From Pseudomonadota bacterium (lineage in GTDB: Bacteria > Pseudomonadota > Gammaproteobacteria > Halothiobacillales > Halothiobacillaceae), in assembly GCA_021801265.1 (NCBI GenBank), contig JAJYYE010000006.1:1-50854 (forward strand): DNA of 50,854 nucleotides, written 5' to 3'. A program made the position numbers and the translations under genes. Positions 24,752 to 34,185 of the stretch are shown piece after piece (within the stretch, counting starts at the first letter, position 1; every line of letters starts with the position of its first letter). The notes below the pieces were generated by a model, which did not search any database, was not told where the DNA came from, and saw only the letters and a list, made by a program, of their open reading frames with translations.

Positions 24752-26830
24752 ATGACACCTCAAACCCCGCGACGCATTCTGGTTACATCTGCCCTGCCCT
24801 ATGCCAATGGCCCGCTACATTTGGGGCATATTATCGAAACCATCCAAACCGATATTTGGGTACGAGCACAGAAAATGTTTGGCTGCGATTGCCGATATCT
24901 CTGCGCCGATGATACCCACGGTACGCCCATCATGCTTAAAGCACAGCAGGAAGGTATTACTCCGGAAGAATTAATTGCCCGCATCGGTGCCAGCCATCAG
25001 GCGGACTTTGCCGACTTTATGATTGGATTTGATATTTTTCACAGCACGCATTCCGAAGAAAATCGTCGAATGGCCAGTGAAATTTTCCTCAAACTCGATG
25101 CACGCGGCCTCATTTCCCGTAAAACCATCAAGCAAGCCTATGATCCTGAAAAGAATATGTTCTTGCCCGATCGATTCATCAAAGGCGAATGCCCCAAATG
25201 TGGCGCGGCCGACCAATATGGCGATAACTGTGAAAAATGCGGCGCCACCTATAGCCCGACCGAACTTAAAAATCCCCGTTCTGTTTTATCGGGCGCAACG
25301 CCGGTCGAACGCGATTCAGAGCACTATTTTTTCGATTTACCGCAAATGGAAAGCCGGCTAAAACAGTGGCTTTCTGAAGATCGCGTGCAACCCGCCATTC
25401 GCGCCAAATTACAAGAGTGGTTTGACAGTGGCTTACAAGCCTGGGATATTTCCCGCGATGCGCCCTACTTCGGTTTTGAAATTCCCGGCGCACCAGGCAA
25501 GTTCTTTTATGTGTGGTTAGACGCGCCTATCGGTTATATCGGGGCATTCTTAAAACTGGCCGAAACCACGGGGCTGGATTTCGATACCTATTGGGGCGAA
25601 CACGCGACGAGCGAACTCATTCACTTCATCGGCAAAGATATCGCCTATTTTCACACGTTATTTTGGCCCGCCATGCTGATGGGTGCGGGCATGCGCACGC
25701 CGACCGCTGTGTATACACACGGGTTCTTAACGCTTAATGGCGAAAAAATGAGCAAATCCCGTGGCACATTTATTCAAGCCCGCACCTATTTGGATTACCT
25801 CGACCCGCAATCTCTACGGTATTACTTTGCGGCAAAATTGAGCGCCAGTATTGATGACATTGACCTCAGCCTTGACGACTTCCGCCAACGCGTCAATTCA
25901 GATTTGGTCGGCAAAGTCGTCAACATTGCTAGCCGTTGTGCCGGCTTCATTCAAAAACAATTCGATAACCAATTGAGCCCGGACTTAAGTGATCCCAGCC
26001 TTAACGCAAGTTTGGTTGCCGCAGCCGAATCAATTCAAAACCGCTATGAACGCCGTGAAACCGGGCAAGCCATGCGCGAAATTATGGCGCTGGCCGATTT
26101 AGTCAACCAATACATTGACGAGAAAAAGCCTTGGGCAATGGCCAAATCGCCGGAAACTCTTGCCGATGTGCAGGGCGTGTGTACCGATGGCCTCAATGCC
26201 TTCCGTATTTTGATGATTTACCTCACCCCCGTACTGCCCGCAATGAGCGCCAAAGCGGCGCAATTTCTCAATTTGCCCGCGATGCGCTGGGAAGACATCG
26301 ACCATCCACTGGTCGCGCACACCCTCAACCTATTCGAACCGCTCATGACCCGCATCGAACAATCGGCCACCGATGCGCTTTTGGCCGCCACCCAACGCGA
26401 GGCTCAAGCCATGCACCAAGCACAACAACCCATTCCGATCGAAAAAACCGCTACGGCAACCACCACACCCCCTGCGGGCGACATTGAACCCATTGCGCCA
26501 GAAATCAGTATTGAGCAATTTGCCGCCGTAGATCTGCGCATCGCCAAAATTGTCCATGCCGAACACGTGGAAGGTGCGGCGAAATTGCTACGCCTTGAGT
26601 TGGATATTGGCGACGACAAACCGTACCAAGTGTTTGCGGGCATCAAATCGGCTTACGCGCCGGAGCGTTTGATTGGTCGTCATACCGTGATGGTAGCAAA
26701 CCTGAAACCACGCCAAATGAAGTTTGGTTTATCAGAAGGCATGGTTCTGGCTGCCGCCGGCTCTGATCAGGGCGAATTGTTTATTTTATCGCCCGACGAA
26801 GGCGCCACAGCGGGCATGCGCGTTAAATAA
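24752..26830 (+). CDS. metG: Methionyl-tRNA synthetase (MetG)
   Basis: A 692-residue class I aminoacyl-tRNA synthetase. The HIGH motif is in [11 protein letters not shown], the zinc-binding knuckles are [18 protein letters not shown], and the KMSKS loop is [10 protein letters not shown]. The C-terminal ~110 residues ([20 protein letters not shown]...) are the tRNA-binding EMAP-II/Arc1p-like dimerisation domain, linked by a Thr/Ala-rich spacer. It charges tRNA-Met for initiation and elongation. A weak RBS (TTTAGAGTTTC) precedes the ATG. A terminator follows directly after the stop. Confidence 0.97.
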   Translation: MTPQTPRRILVTSALPYANGPLHLGHIIETIQTDIWVRAQKMFGCDCRYLCADDTHGTPIMLKAQQEGITPEELIARIGASHQADFADFMIGFDIFHSTHSEENRRMASEIFLKLDARGLISRKTIKQAYDPEKNMFLPDRFIKGECPKCGAADQYGDNCEKCGATYSPTELKNPRSVLSGATPVERDSEHYFFDLPQMESRLKQWLSEDRVQPAIRAKLQEWFDSGLQAWDISRDAPYFGFEIPGAPGKFFYVWLDAPIGYIGAFLKLAETTGLDFDTYWGEHATSELIHFIGKDIAYFHTLFWPAMLMGAGMRTPTAVYTHGFLTLNGEKMSKSRGTFIQARTYLDYLDPQSLRYYFAAKLSASIDDIDLSLDDFRQRVNSDLVGKVVNIASRCAGFIQKQFDNQLSPDLSDPSLNASLVAAAESIQNRYERRETGQAMREIMALADLVNQYIDEKKPWAMAKSPETLADVQGVCTDGLNAFRILMIYLTPVLPAMSAKAAQFLNLPAMRWEDIDHPLVAHTLNLFEPLMTRIEQSATDALLAATQREAQAMHQAQQPIPIEKTATATTTPPAGDIEPIAPEISIEQFAAVDLRIAKIVHAEHVEGAAKLLRLELDIGDDKPYQVFAGIKSAYAPERLIGRHTVMVANLKPRQMKFGLSEGMVLAAAGSDQGELFILSPDEGATAGMRVK

Positions 26831-26865
26831 CTGTTCTACGACCCTCTACCCGCGCGTTGATGAGT

Positions 26866-26889
26866 AAAAGCCGCCGTTTGCGGCTTTTT
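26866..26889 (+). terminator. Rho-independent terminator after metG (bidirectional)
   Basis: AAAAGCCGC / GCGGCTTTTT with a short loop (CGTTT), ending in a T run. It is symmetrical enough to serve ccoS on the other strand as well; the ccoS stop codon (26888-26890) lies inside the T run. Confidence 0.85.
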
Positions 26890-27115
26890 ATTTTGTGGAT
26901 TTATCTGCGCCCATCGGTGATTTTTTGGGGGTAATCTCAGGCGAAACGACAGACGGCCGGGTTGGAATACGCGGATCGTCGTCATCCATTAAAATTCGAT
27001 GTGCCGGACCCTCCAAATCCTCATATTGATTATTGCGGATCGCCCAAAACGCCGCCCAAACCAAAATTCCCGCAATCACCATACTGATTGGCACAAACAA
27101 ATAAAGCACACCCAT
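26888..27115 (-). CDS. ccoS: cbb3-type cytochrome oxidase assembly protein CcoS
   Basis: A 75-residue protein. One N-terminal TM helix (MGVLYLFVPISMVIAGILVW; about 3-27) is followed by NNQYEDLEGPAHRILMDDDD, the CcoS signature. CcoS is needed to insert haem and copper into cbb3-type cytochrome c oxidase, a high-affinity terminal oxidase. The GGAGG ribosome binding site is 6 nt upstream of the ATG. The C-terminal 30 residues are Pro/Lys-rich and variable. The ccoNOQP, ccoG and ccoI genes are not in this window, so ccoS is separate here. Its presence predicts a cbb3 oxidase elsewhere in the genome. Confidence 0.9.
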   Translation of the reverse strand: MGVLYLFVPISMVIAGILVWAAFWAIRNNQYEDLEGPAHRILMDDDDPRIPTRPSVVSPEITPKKSPMGADKSTK

Positions 27116-27231
27116 CGCTTACCTCCGTCGTGGGTTACCCACGTAAAACACGGCTCAAAATTTCCGCACAAAACACGCTGAATTTCAGAACTGGATATGA
27201 GTGTACAAGTTCCGTTCAGATTAAAACTAAA

Positions 27232-27260
27232 AAGCCCACCCAATGTAAATAGGCGGGCTT
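27232..27260 (-). terminator. Rho-independent terminator after htpX
   Basis: AAGCCCACC pairs with GGCGGGCTT (one mismatch) around an 11-nt loop. Read on the minus strand it is followed by TTTTTAGTTTT. It sits about 24 bp beyond the htpX stop. Confidence 0.75.
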
Positions 27261-27283
27261 CCCCATTTGACAAATATCAGTAG

Positions 27284-28213
27284 TTACTGAACCGTGCGGG
27301 TTCGCTCACCAAACGAGGAACTGCTGCCGTGACGTAGCGCAGCAATCCGTTCATCCAGCGGCGGATGTGACATAAACAGCCGACCCAGTGTGCTGCCATG
27401 GCCAGAAATCCCAAAAGCCGTCATTTGTGCGGGCAATTGCGCGGGTGTTTCGTAATTTAGTTTAAGACGCTCAAGTGCGGCGATCATTTTTTGGCGCGTC
27501 GCGAATTTGGCACCCGCTTCATCGGCACGGAATTCACGCTGCCGTGAGAACCACATCACAATCATGCTGGCCAGAATCCCAAAGATAACTTCCGCCACAA
27601 TCGTAGTGACATAAAAACCAATCCCCGGGCCATCGCCTTGATTTTTCAATAAAACCCGATCCACAAAATAGCCAACGATCCGAGCGAAGAAAATCACGAA
27701 CGTGTTCACCACGCCTTGGATAAGGGTGAGCGTAATCATGTCACCATTCGCCACATGGCCAATTTCGTGACCCAAAACGGCTTCGGCTTCATCACGGGTC
27801 ATATTCGCCAGCAGGCCGGTCGATACCGCAACCAACGCATTATTGCGGCTGGCGCCGGTAGCGAACGCGTTGATTTCTGGCGAATCATAAATCGCCACTT
27901 CCGGCATACCGATACCCGCCATTTTTGCCTGGCGTTCAACGGTTTGGAGCAACCACCGTTCAGCCTCGTTGCTGGGCTGCTCGATCACCTGCGCCCCGAC
28001 ACTCCGCTTGGCCATCCACTTGGACATCATTAAGGAAATCAATGAACCACCAAAACCAAACACGGCAGCAAGCACCAAGGTTGAGCCGTAATTGATGCCA
28101 TTTTTATCCATCGTTACGCCAAGGCCGAACACCTTGGAGATGACGAACCAGGCAACGGACAAAATTACCATGACCGCTAGGTTGGTCAGCAAAAAAAGAA
28201 AAATACGTTTCAT
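27284..28213 (-). CDS. htpX: Membrane zinc metalloprotease HtpX
   Basis: A 309-residue M48-family protease, near the usual ~290. Two N-terminal TM helices (about 5-28 and 44-62) are followed by the zinc motif LGHEIGH (about 142-148). Two more TM helices come next (about 160-180 and 195-218), then [10 protein letters not shown] with the third zinc ligand. The C-terminal HPPLDERI is typical. HtpX helps degrade damaged membrane proteins in cooperation with FtsH, and its expression is often envelope-stress induced. AGGAG lies upstream of the ATG behind a C-run. A terminator follows it. Confidence 0.95.
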   Translation of the reverse strand: MKRIFLFLLTNLAVMVILSVAWFVISKVFGLGVTMDKNGINYGSTLVLAAVFGFGGSLISLMMSKWMAKRSVGAQVIEQPSNEAERWLLQTVERQAKMAGIGMPEVAIYDSPEINAFATGASRNNALVAVSTGLLANMTRDEAEAVLGHEIGHVANGDMITLTLIQGVVNTFVIFFARIVGYFVDRVLLKNQGDGPGIGFYVTTIVAEVIFGILASMIVMWFSRQREFRADEAGAKFATRQKMIAALERLKLNYETPAQLPAQMTAFGISGHGSTLGRLFMSHPPLDERIAALRHGSSSSFGERTRTVQ

Positions 28214-28352
28214 GGCAGGGGGGGTTTCTCCTAAAGGTTAAAGTATGTCCAGTCAATATATTCCGGCACCGCTTGGGCAAGTACTTTAGCGTAAAGTTTG
28301 GGCATTCTCCGAATTTTTCAAGTAGCCTTGCGCATCATCCTTATTAAAAGCC

Positions 28353-28763
28353 TTATAACCGCCCGGTCTTGAGATACGAGATGATCCGGGCTTCGTGTTC
28401 AAGTTGGCCTACTGATTGAATCTTTGGCCTAGGCTCGTTAAACAGCGGCAAGTGTTTAAACAAGGCCTTCTGTTGCTGCAATTGCAAGTACACCCTACTC
28501 GATACATAAGGCGCTGAGGCATTGATAGCCGCATCAAGTGCTTGCCCACACCGAGCAAACCGCCAAGTCAGCCAAACCATACCAACGGTATAATCTGCGA
28601 CAACACGCTGATCTTTCCGATTGCCTGCCGCTGCTTTTAATAAAGCGGCTTCACTCGGTGTTGGCATTGAAGAAGCAGACTGTGCGATAAAAACGTCAAG
28701 CTGCGCCCCGAAAGATCCATCTAGCGGGGTCTTAATCGGCAAAATCAGGTCGTTTTCCAACAT
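28353..28763 (-). CDS. Hypothetical 136-residue protein
   Basis: A soluble, mostly helical protein without signal peptide or TM helix. Features are VVADYTVGMVWLTWRFARCGQALDA (about 53-77) and a basic, Gln-rich C-terminal part (QLQQQKALFKHLPLF, then ISYLKTGRL). The start is ATG 28763; its RBS is weak. It lies 50 nt beyond the stop of the downstream-reading acyltransferase gene on the same strand. No family recognised; the composition reads as real coding sequence. Confidence 0.6.
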   Translation of the reverse strand: MLENDLILPIKTPLDGSFGAQLDVFIAQSASSMPTPSEAALLKAAAGNRKDQRVVADYTVGMVWLTWRFARCGQALDAAINASAPYVSSRVYLQLQQQKALFKHLPLFNEPRPKIQSVGQLEHEARIISYLKTGRL

Positions 28764-28813
28764 TTAAACTCAATAATTGCGCGGTGAACAATCAAGCCAG
28801 TCTAGCGCAAATC

Positions 28814-29668
28814 CTAGGCGGCAATGAACCAGGCCGCAAATCGGCAATGCCTTGAACCAGCCGTTTCTTCACTTTTACGTTGCACGAAATGCCGCAAATA
28901 GCGCTGTTGAAGGTTGGCACGTTCCAACCAGACAAATACATCGGCCGTATTAAACTCTTCATCCCAATACGGCTCGCCGCCAATCTTCGCGCCTAAACGC
29001 AGGTAGGCCTTGAGCAGTGGCGGTATTTTAATTTCCGGGTTTTGCCCATACGTCGGCAGGGGTTCCGACGGCAGTGTACGACGGGAATTAATCCGTAGCG
29101 ATTCAGGTGTGAGATACTTGGCGCGAAGATGCGCCATAATCAAACGCGCCTGCACGCCCCCATCACTCATCGGAATGCTCGCGCAGCCCATAAGATAGGC
29201 GAAGCGATTGATTTCCATGAATTGCGCCAAACCAGACCACAAAGTACCAATGGTTGCCCCCGTACGGTAACCCGGATCGACGCAGGTTCGGCCAATTTCC
29301 ATCACACGGCCATCCGTTGCGATAATCGGTGACACATCGAATTCCTTAGCCGAATAAAATCCACCGGCCACACGAGCCTGGGTATCCGTCAGAATGCGGG
29401 TACAAGCAACCACATGACCAGTATTTAAATCTCGCACCATCACATGATGGCAATATTGATCGAAGTGATCCGACTCGAGCCCCAACGGGGTCGTGCAATC
29501 GATTTTTGCCCCAAGCTCTTCCACGAATACACGATATCTCAAACGAAATGATTCTTCGATCTGTGACGGCGTTAATGCAAACTCCACCTGAAAGTGACGC
29601 TCCATTTTCGTGGAACATGAAGGCCACGCGGTTTGATCACGTACCTGCTCAACGGTTTCCTGATTCAT
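28814..29668 (-). CDS. GNAT-fold acyltransferase, OlsB/COG3176-like
   Basis: A 284-residue protein. FRLRYRVFVEELGAKI (about 42-57), SDHFDQYCHHVMVRDLNTG (about 66-84) and CVDPGYRTGATIGTLWSG (about 128-145) are typical of the COG3176 putative hemolysin/OlsB family. The later PLLKAYLRLGAKIGGEPYWD and FNTADVFVWLERANLQQRYL segments are the family's usual C-terminus. OlsB relatives transfer a 3-hydroxy fatty acyl group to ornithine in ornithine-lipid synthesis; others are N-acyl amino acid synthases. OlsA is not adjacent. A short tail (TAGSRHCRFAAWFIAA) follows the usual end. Acyltransferase role likely, exact substrate open. Confidence 0.85.
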   Translation of the reverse strand: MNQETVEQVRDQTAWPSCSTKMERHFQVEFALTPSQIEESFRLRYRVFVEELGAKIDCTTPLGLESDHFDQYCHHVMVRDLNTGHVVACTRILTDTQARVAGGFYSAKEFDVSPIIATDGRVMEIGRTCVDPGYRTGATIGTLWSGLAQFMEINRFAYLMGCASIPMSDGGVQARLIMAHLRAKYLTPESLRINSRRTLPSEPLPTYGQNPEIKIPPLLKAYLRLGAKIGGEPYWDEEFNTADVFVWLERANLQQRYLRHFVQRKSEETAGSRHCRFAAWFIAA

Positions 29669-29864
29669 CTCAATTCACCCTCTCAATTCACCCTGTTATC
29701 GGATTTTTAAAGCATAGGCATGTGTTGTTTCACCCAAGTGTGAACTCCGTTGCGTTTTTCTGACTTATTGATGAATTTTTCGTGAAACTCGCCCGTCGAT
29801 TGCACCCACGCCCCACGCGCGGCAAACTACGCATCCACTCTTGTTTCAAGCGATTGACCTCACC

Positions 29865-30905
29865 ATGAATGTGTACCCGCTGGTTCGTGCCCTGCTGTTT
29901 AACTTAGAACCCGAAGCCGCCCACCGGCTCACATTGAGTTTGCTCGATTTAGCCGCGAAAACGCCGTGGTGTGGTTTTGCCCGGAAACAAGTGTCTGCCG
30001 ACCCCATCACGGTAATGGGCATCACGTTCCCCAATCGCATCGGCTTGGCGGCAGGTTTGGATAAAAATGGTACGCATATCGATGCGCTCAGTTGTTTGGG
30101 CTTTGGGTTTCTTGAAATAGGTACCGTGACACCCCGTGCTCAACCCGGCAATCCGCGGCCCCGTTTGTTTCGCCTGCCAGATGCCGACGCACTCATTAAC
30201 CGCATGGGGTTTAACAACGATGGCCTGGAAAATTTTCTGGCCAATGTGCTAGCGCGTCGCTCAAGCGGCATTTTAGGACTGAATATTGGCAAAAATTTTG
30301 ATACCCCCATGGAACGGGCTGTGGAAGATTACTTAGTTGGACTGCGCGGCGTGCATGCGGTTGCCGATTATGTGACCATTAATATCTCATCGCCGAATAC
30401 CAAAAATTTGCGCCAATTACAGGCAGCCGACCAATTTGGTCCGTTACTTGCCGCCTTGCGTGCTGAAAAAGACATACTCGATCAGGCGAACAATAAAACC
30501 GTACCCATCGTGGTGAAAATCGCGCCCGATTTATCGACCGAAGACATTGAGCTGATGGCTAAATTGCTCGTCGACGAGGGCATGGATGGCGTCATCGCCA
30601 CCAATACTACGATTGAACGCACCACAGTGGCAGGTTTACCCCATTCGGATGAAGCGGGTGGATTAAGTGGCCGACCGGTGCGTGCGGCGTCTACTCAGGT
30701 GATTAAAACGCTGCGTAGCGCATTGCCCAGCGGGTTTCCCCTAATCGGAGTGGGCGGGATTGATAGCGGCGAAGCGGCCATGGAAAAAATTTCTGCAGGC
30801 GCCGATTTACTGCAAATTTATACCGGATTTATTTATCAAGGGCCGCAGCTTATTCGCAACATAAACGAGGCCTTAATTCAGGCGGGTAAAGCCGGACGCG
30901 TCTGA
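29865..30905 (+). CDS. pyrD: Dihydroorotate dehydrogenase (quinone), class 2 (PyrD)
   Basis: A 346-residue flavoenzyme from ATG 29865 (MNVYPLVRALLF), 24 nt inside the longest open frame; this start matches the E. coli N-terminus. FMN and active-site motifs are GLAAGLDKNG, NRMGFNN, the catalytic Ser in NISSPNTKNLR, VVKIAPDLS, ATNTTIER and GVGGIDSG. The N-terminal helices typical of class 2 enzymes contact the inner membrane, where electrons from dihydroorotate go to quinone in pyrimidine synthesis. Its 3' end overlaps moeB convergently by 28 bp. No ribosome binding site is evident. Confidence 0.96.
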   Translation: MNVYPLVRALLFNLEPEAAHRLTLSLLDLAAKTPWCGFARKQVSADPITVMGITFPNRIGLAAGLDKNGTHIDALSCLGFGFLEIGTVTPRAQPGNPRPRLFRLPDADALINRMGFNNDGLENFLANVLARRSSGILGLNIGKNFDTPMERAVEDYLVGLRGVHAVADYVTINISSPNTKNLRQLQAADQFGPLLAALRAEKDILDQANNKTVPIVVKIAPDLSTEDIELMAKLLVDEGMDGVIATNTTIERTTVAGLPHSDEAGGLSGRPVRAASTQVIKTLRSALPSGFPLIGVGGIDSGEAAMEKISAGADLLQIYTGFIYQGPQLIRNINEALIQAGKAGRV

Positions 30906-31639
30906 CACACGGGGCAATCGGGATCGCGCGAAAAGCGAATGGTGCGAAACTCGGCGCGTTTGAGATCAAACAGCGCCAGCCGCCCGATCAACGGCACACC
31001 AAATCCGACCAATACCTTAATCACTTCGGCGGCCTGCAAACTGCCAATCATCCCCACCAGCGGCGATAACACGCCCGTTTCGCTGCACCGTAGCGCATCC
31101 TCACCCGCTTCGTGATACAGACATCGATAACAGGGGGATTCGGCTCGGCGGGTATCAAACACGGTCACCTGCCCTTCCATCCGAATGGCCGCACCCGAAA
31201 CCAAGGGTTTTTGAGCCCGCGCGCAGGCGGCATTCAACGCAAAACGCAGGGGGAAATTATCCGAGCAATCGCACACACAATCGACAGTGGCCAGTAAATC
31301 GGCCATCTGTTCAGGCTGCAATTTCTCAGGCACCAAGCGCAGCGATACATCGGGGTTAATTGCCGCAATCCGCGCCGCCGCTGACGCCACCTTCAAAGTA
31401 CCGATTGAGGCTGTATCGTGTGCAATTTGGCGCTGTAAATTACTTAAATCCACCTCATCAAAATCCACCAGCACCAACTCGCCCACGCCCGCAGCCGCCA
31501 AATATAAAGCCACTGGCGAACCCAAACCGCCCAAGCCAACAATGAGCACCCGCGCCGCGCGCAAGCGCTCCTGTCCGGCGTAATCAATTTCCGGCAGCAT
31601 CATGTGGCGGCTGTAACGTAACAGTTGATCGTCATTCAT
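30878..31639 (-). CDS. moeB: Molybdopterin-synthase adenylyltransferase MoeB / ThiF-family protein
   Basis: A 253-residue E1-like enzyme. The ATP-binding site is VGLGGLGSPVALYLAAAGVG (about 33-52); DFDEVDLSNLQRQ follows. The zinc knuckles are SPCYRC (about 165-170) and DCPVC near the C-terminus. Together with SDNFPLRFALN these fit the MoeB/ThiF/HesA family. It adenylates the C-terminus of a small sulfur-carrier such as MoaD or ThiS. No rhodanese domain is attached. MoeB is preferred over ThiF by length and by the frequent hemA-prfA-prmC-moeB gene order. It converges with pyrD with a 28-bp overlap. Confidence 0.92.
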   Translation of the reverse strand: MNDDQLLRYSRHMMLPEIDYAGQERLRAARVLIVGLGGLGSPVALYLAAAGVGELVLVDFDEVDLSNLQRQIAHDTASIGTLKVASAAARIAAINPDVSLRLVPEKLQPEQMADLLATVDCVCDCSDNFPLRFALNAACARAQKPLVSGAAIRMEGQVTVFDTRRAESPCYRCLYHEAGEDALRCSETGVLSPLVGMIGSLQAAEVIKVLVGFGVPLIGRLALFDLKRAEFRTIRFSRDPDCPVCQTRPALPA

Positions 31640-31660
31640 AAAATTAAGTATTCGTGAAAA

Positions 31661-32083
31661 TTACAAATAATGCCGCCACGGATCGTCGCTGCGCTCAGGG
31701 GGGGTGGGGGGGTGAGTAAAACGCCCCGATACGGCTAGCTGATCGACGGTGGGGCGGAACGCTTGATTGGGCATGGCGCAATTACCTAAACCCAATTCTT
31801 CTCGCTGATTTTCTTCAGCATATTCAATCAACGCAACTTTGAGCTTATTCAGTAATGAGGCATCTAAATGGAACCCGGCGAGTTGCAAATGACGGCGCAG
31901 TACTCTTAAACAAATTTGCTGCAGATCATATTCAACCTGCATGCAGGCCGCATGTTTGCGCGCCGCACACTGCACGCCCGGCAAATGTACCGCAAAAGCA
32001 CAGGCGCCCGTCGCTTGATCGCCATGATGATGCGGACCACGAAACCCAATTTCACGGGCTTTGATTACCTCGACACTGTCCAT
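31661..32083 (-). CDS. Hypothetical Cys/His-containing protein of the hemA operon
   Basis: A 140-residue protein with AAGGGGGG just upstream of two adjacent ATG codons (32086 and 32083); the second is better spaced. Residues 18-50 contain a His-His-His-Gly run, three Cys and two further His (GACAFAVHLP, VQCAARKHAACMQVEYD), which could bind metal. The middle is helical (LQQICLRVLRRHLQLAGF). The C-terminus is polar with DDPWRHYL. It lies 68 nt after prmC and 21 nt before moeB on the same strand. Not recognised. Metal binding is inference from residue clustering. Confidence 0.65.
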   Translation of the reverse strand: MDSVEVIKAREIGFRGPHHHGDQATGACAFAVHLPGVQCAARKHAACMQVEYDLQQICLRVLRRHLQLAGFHLDASLLNKLKVALIEYAEENQREELGLGNCAMPNQAFRPTVDQLAVSGRFTHPPTPPERSDDPWRHYL

Positions 32084-32151
32084 CATCCCCCCTTGGCCGA
32101 AAGAACCGGTTCATAACGGCAGGTTAGCGCAATTTATCGATTTTGTGATCC

Positions 32152-33027
32152 TTAAATCGATTCGGGTTTTTGTCCTATCGTATTGCGGGGGTGTCCCGCT
32201 AAATCCTGGCGCGTTTCAATCGCCACAAAACCCGCTTGATCAAGTAAATCCTGCACCAATTCAGCTTGGGCATGACCGTGCTCAAACAGCAACCAACCGC
32301 CCAGCTTCAGTGCGTATTGGGCTTGGTTGATAATCAGGCGGTAATCATCCAGCCCAGCCTCGCCCGCGACCAGCGCTGAAATCGGCTCAAACCGTACATC
32401 GCCTTGGCTTAAATGGGGATCATCTGCGCAAATGTAGGGGGGGTTGCTGACAATCATGTCGACACTTTGAGGGGCAATCATCTGTGCCCAACTTCCGCGT
32501 ATCCAACATAAATTACGGGACTTCATTGATAAAATACGGCTTTGATTTGCCTGTGCTACGTTAAGTGCTGTCGCACTAAAATCACAGCCCAGCACCAATA
32601 CCTGTGGTCGCTCAAACGCCAAACTGAGTGCAATCACCCCCGATCCCGTGCCTAAATCAACCACGGTGCAGCAAAGATTCTGCGGGATTTTTTCTAGCGC
32701 CCATTCGACCAAGTGCTCGGTTTCAGGCCGAGGAATTAAGGTCGCGGGTGTCACCAGAAACTCATGTCGCCAAAAACTACGCTGCCCAGTAATATAAGCC
32801 ACGGGCTCACCTTGGGCACGCCGTTGAAGTGCCGCGCGCACGCATTCAGCAACCTCTGAGGTCACGGGGTAATCGGCATCCATGAGCTGCTGCGTACGGG
32901 TTAGCCCGGTGTAATGCTCAACCAAAACCCGCAAATCAATTCGGGCATCTGTATCCACGCCTAAAAGCGCCCGGCCTTCCGCCAGCAATGCCAGCAAACG
33001 TGTTGATTCAATCTCAGAAGGTTTCAT
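32152..33027 (-). CDS. prmC: Release factor glutamine methyltransferase (PrmC/HemK)
   Basis: A 291-residue SAM-dependent N5-glutamine methyltransferase. The SAM motif is [18 protein letters not shown], the catalytic motif SNPPYI, and the family signature [30 protein letters not shown] is present as a segment of about 30 residues (about 82-111). It methylates the GGQ glutamine of RF1 and RF2. Its ATG lies 14 nt inside the 3' end of prfA, a standard coupled arrangement with its own substrate's gene. The C-terminus ends [12 protein letters not shown]. Confidence 0.96.
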   Translation of the reverse strand: MKPSEIESTRLLALLAEGRALLGVDTDARIDLRVLVEHYTGLTRTQQLMDADYPVTSEVAECVRAALQRRAQGEPVAYITGQRSFWRHEFLVTPATLIPRPETEHLVEWALEKIPQNLCCTVVDLGTGSGVIALSLAFERPQVLVLGCDFSATALNVAQANQSRILSMKSRNLCWIRGSWAQMIAPQSVDMIVSNPPYICADDPHLSQGDVRFEPISALVAGEAGLDDYRLIINQAQYALKLGGWLLFEHGHAQAELVQDLLDQAGFVAIETRQDLAGHPRNTIGQKPESI

Positions 33028-34108
33028 CGGCCAAGGCCATCAATTGATCGGCCTGATCAGTTTGCCGCAAGGGATGAATCACGGGATCAAGATCACCACC
33101 GAGGATGCGCTCTAATTGATATAACGTCAGGTTAATCCGGTGATCGGTAACACGCCCCTGTGAGAAATTGTAGGTGCGAATACGCTCAGAGCGATCGCCC
33201 GAACCCACCAGCGCTTTACGTGTGGCCGCCTGCTCCGCATGGGCACGCTGGCGCTCCTGATCGGCCAGTCGTGCCGCCAACACACTCAAGGCACGTGCTT
33301 TGTTTTTATGTTGCGAGCGCTCGTCTTGGCATTCCACCACCATACCGGTGGGTAAATGGGTAATACGGATCGCCGAATCCGTTTTGTTGATGTGTTGACC
33401 ACCCGCCCCGGACGCGCGGAAGGTATCAATGCGCAAGGTCGATGGATCAAGTGTCACGGCTTCGGCTTCAGGCACAACCGGCATGACGGCCACGGTGGCG
33501 GCTGAGGTGTGCACACGCCCTTGTGTTTCCGTTGCTGGCACGCGCTGTACCCGATGCGCGCCCGATTCAAATTTAAGCGCAGCATAAACACCATCGCCAC
33601 TAATTTGGGCAATTACCTCGCGGTAACCACCGTGCTCGCCTTGTTGCTCAGACAAAATTTCTGAGCGCCAGCCGTGGATATCGGCGTAGCGCAAATACAT
33701 GCGCAGTAAATCTCCGGCAAATATCGCCGCTTCATCACCGCCCGTACCGGCGCGAACTTCAAGAATGATATCGCCGTCATCTGCGGGGTCATGGGGTAAT
33801 AAGTGCAGCTTGAGGGTGTCATCCAGCACCTCAATTTGGGCGCGCAACTCAGGAATTTCTTCGGCGGCCAACTCGGCCATATCGCGATCGGCCTCCTTGC
33901 TCATCAGCTCGGCAGCTTCTAAATCCATTTTGGCTTTTTGATAACGCGCCAAGACATCAACCAAATCATGCAAACGGGCATGTTCTTTGGATAAGGCACG
34001 AAAACGGGTTTGATCATTAACGACGTCTGGCTCTGACAGCAACGCCGTCAACTCTTCATAACGCTCGGATAAGGCAAATAATCGATTAAATAATGAGGGT
34101 GGCAACAT
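33014..34108 (-). CDS. prfA: Peptide chain release factor 1 (PrfA)
   Basis: A 364-residue class I release factor. The stop-codon recognition tripeptide PAT lies in [15 protein letters not shown] and identifies RF1 (UAA/UAG) rather than RF2 (SPF). The GGQ motif is in [15 protein letters not shown] (about 235-249), the target of PrmC. Length is standard and no programmed frameshift is present, again as for RF1. prmC overlaps its end; hemA lies 77 bp upstream. The ribosome binding site is weak, consistent with coupling to hemA. Confidence 0.97.
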   Translation of the reverse strand: MLPPSLFNRLFALSERYEELTALLSEPDVVNDQTRFRALSKEHARLHDLVDVLARYQKAKMDLEAAELMSKEADRDMAELAAEEIPELRAQIEVLDDTLKLHLLPHDPADDGDIILEVRAGTGGDEAAIFAGDLLRMYLRYADIHGWRSEILSEQQGEHGGYREVIAQISGDGVYAALKFESGAHRVQRVPATETQGRVHTSAATVAVMPVVPEAEAVTLDPSTLRIDTFRASGAGGQHINKTDSAIRITHLPTGMVVECQDERSQHKNKARALSVLAARLADQERQRAHAEQAATRKALVGSGDRSERIRTYNFSQGRVTDHRINLTLYQLERILGGDLDPVIHPLRQTDQADQLMALADETF

Positions 34109-34185
34109 GGGATTTCAGCAAAATAAGGGAAAGGGTATCAGCGCCATAAAGCCGCACAATACGGAGAGAAAAAGATTTAAAGCCG

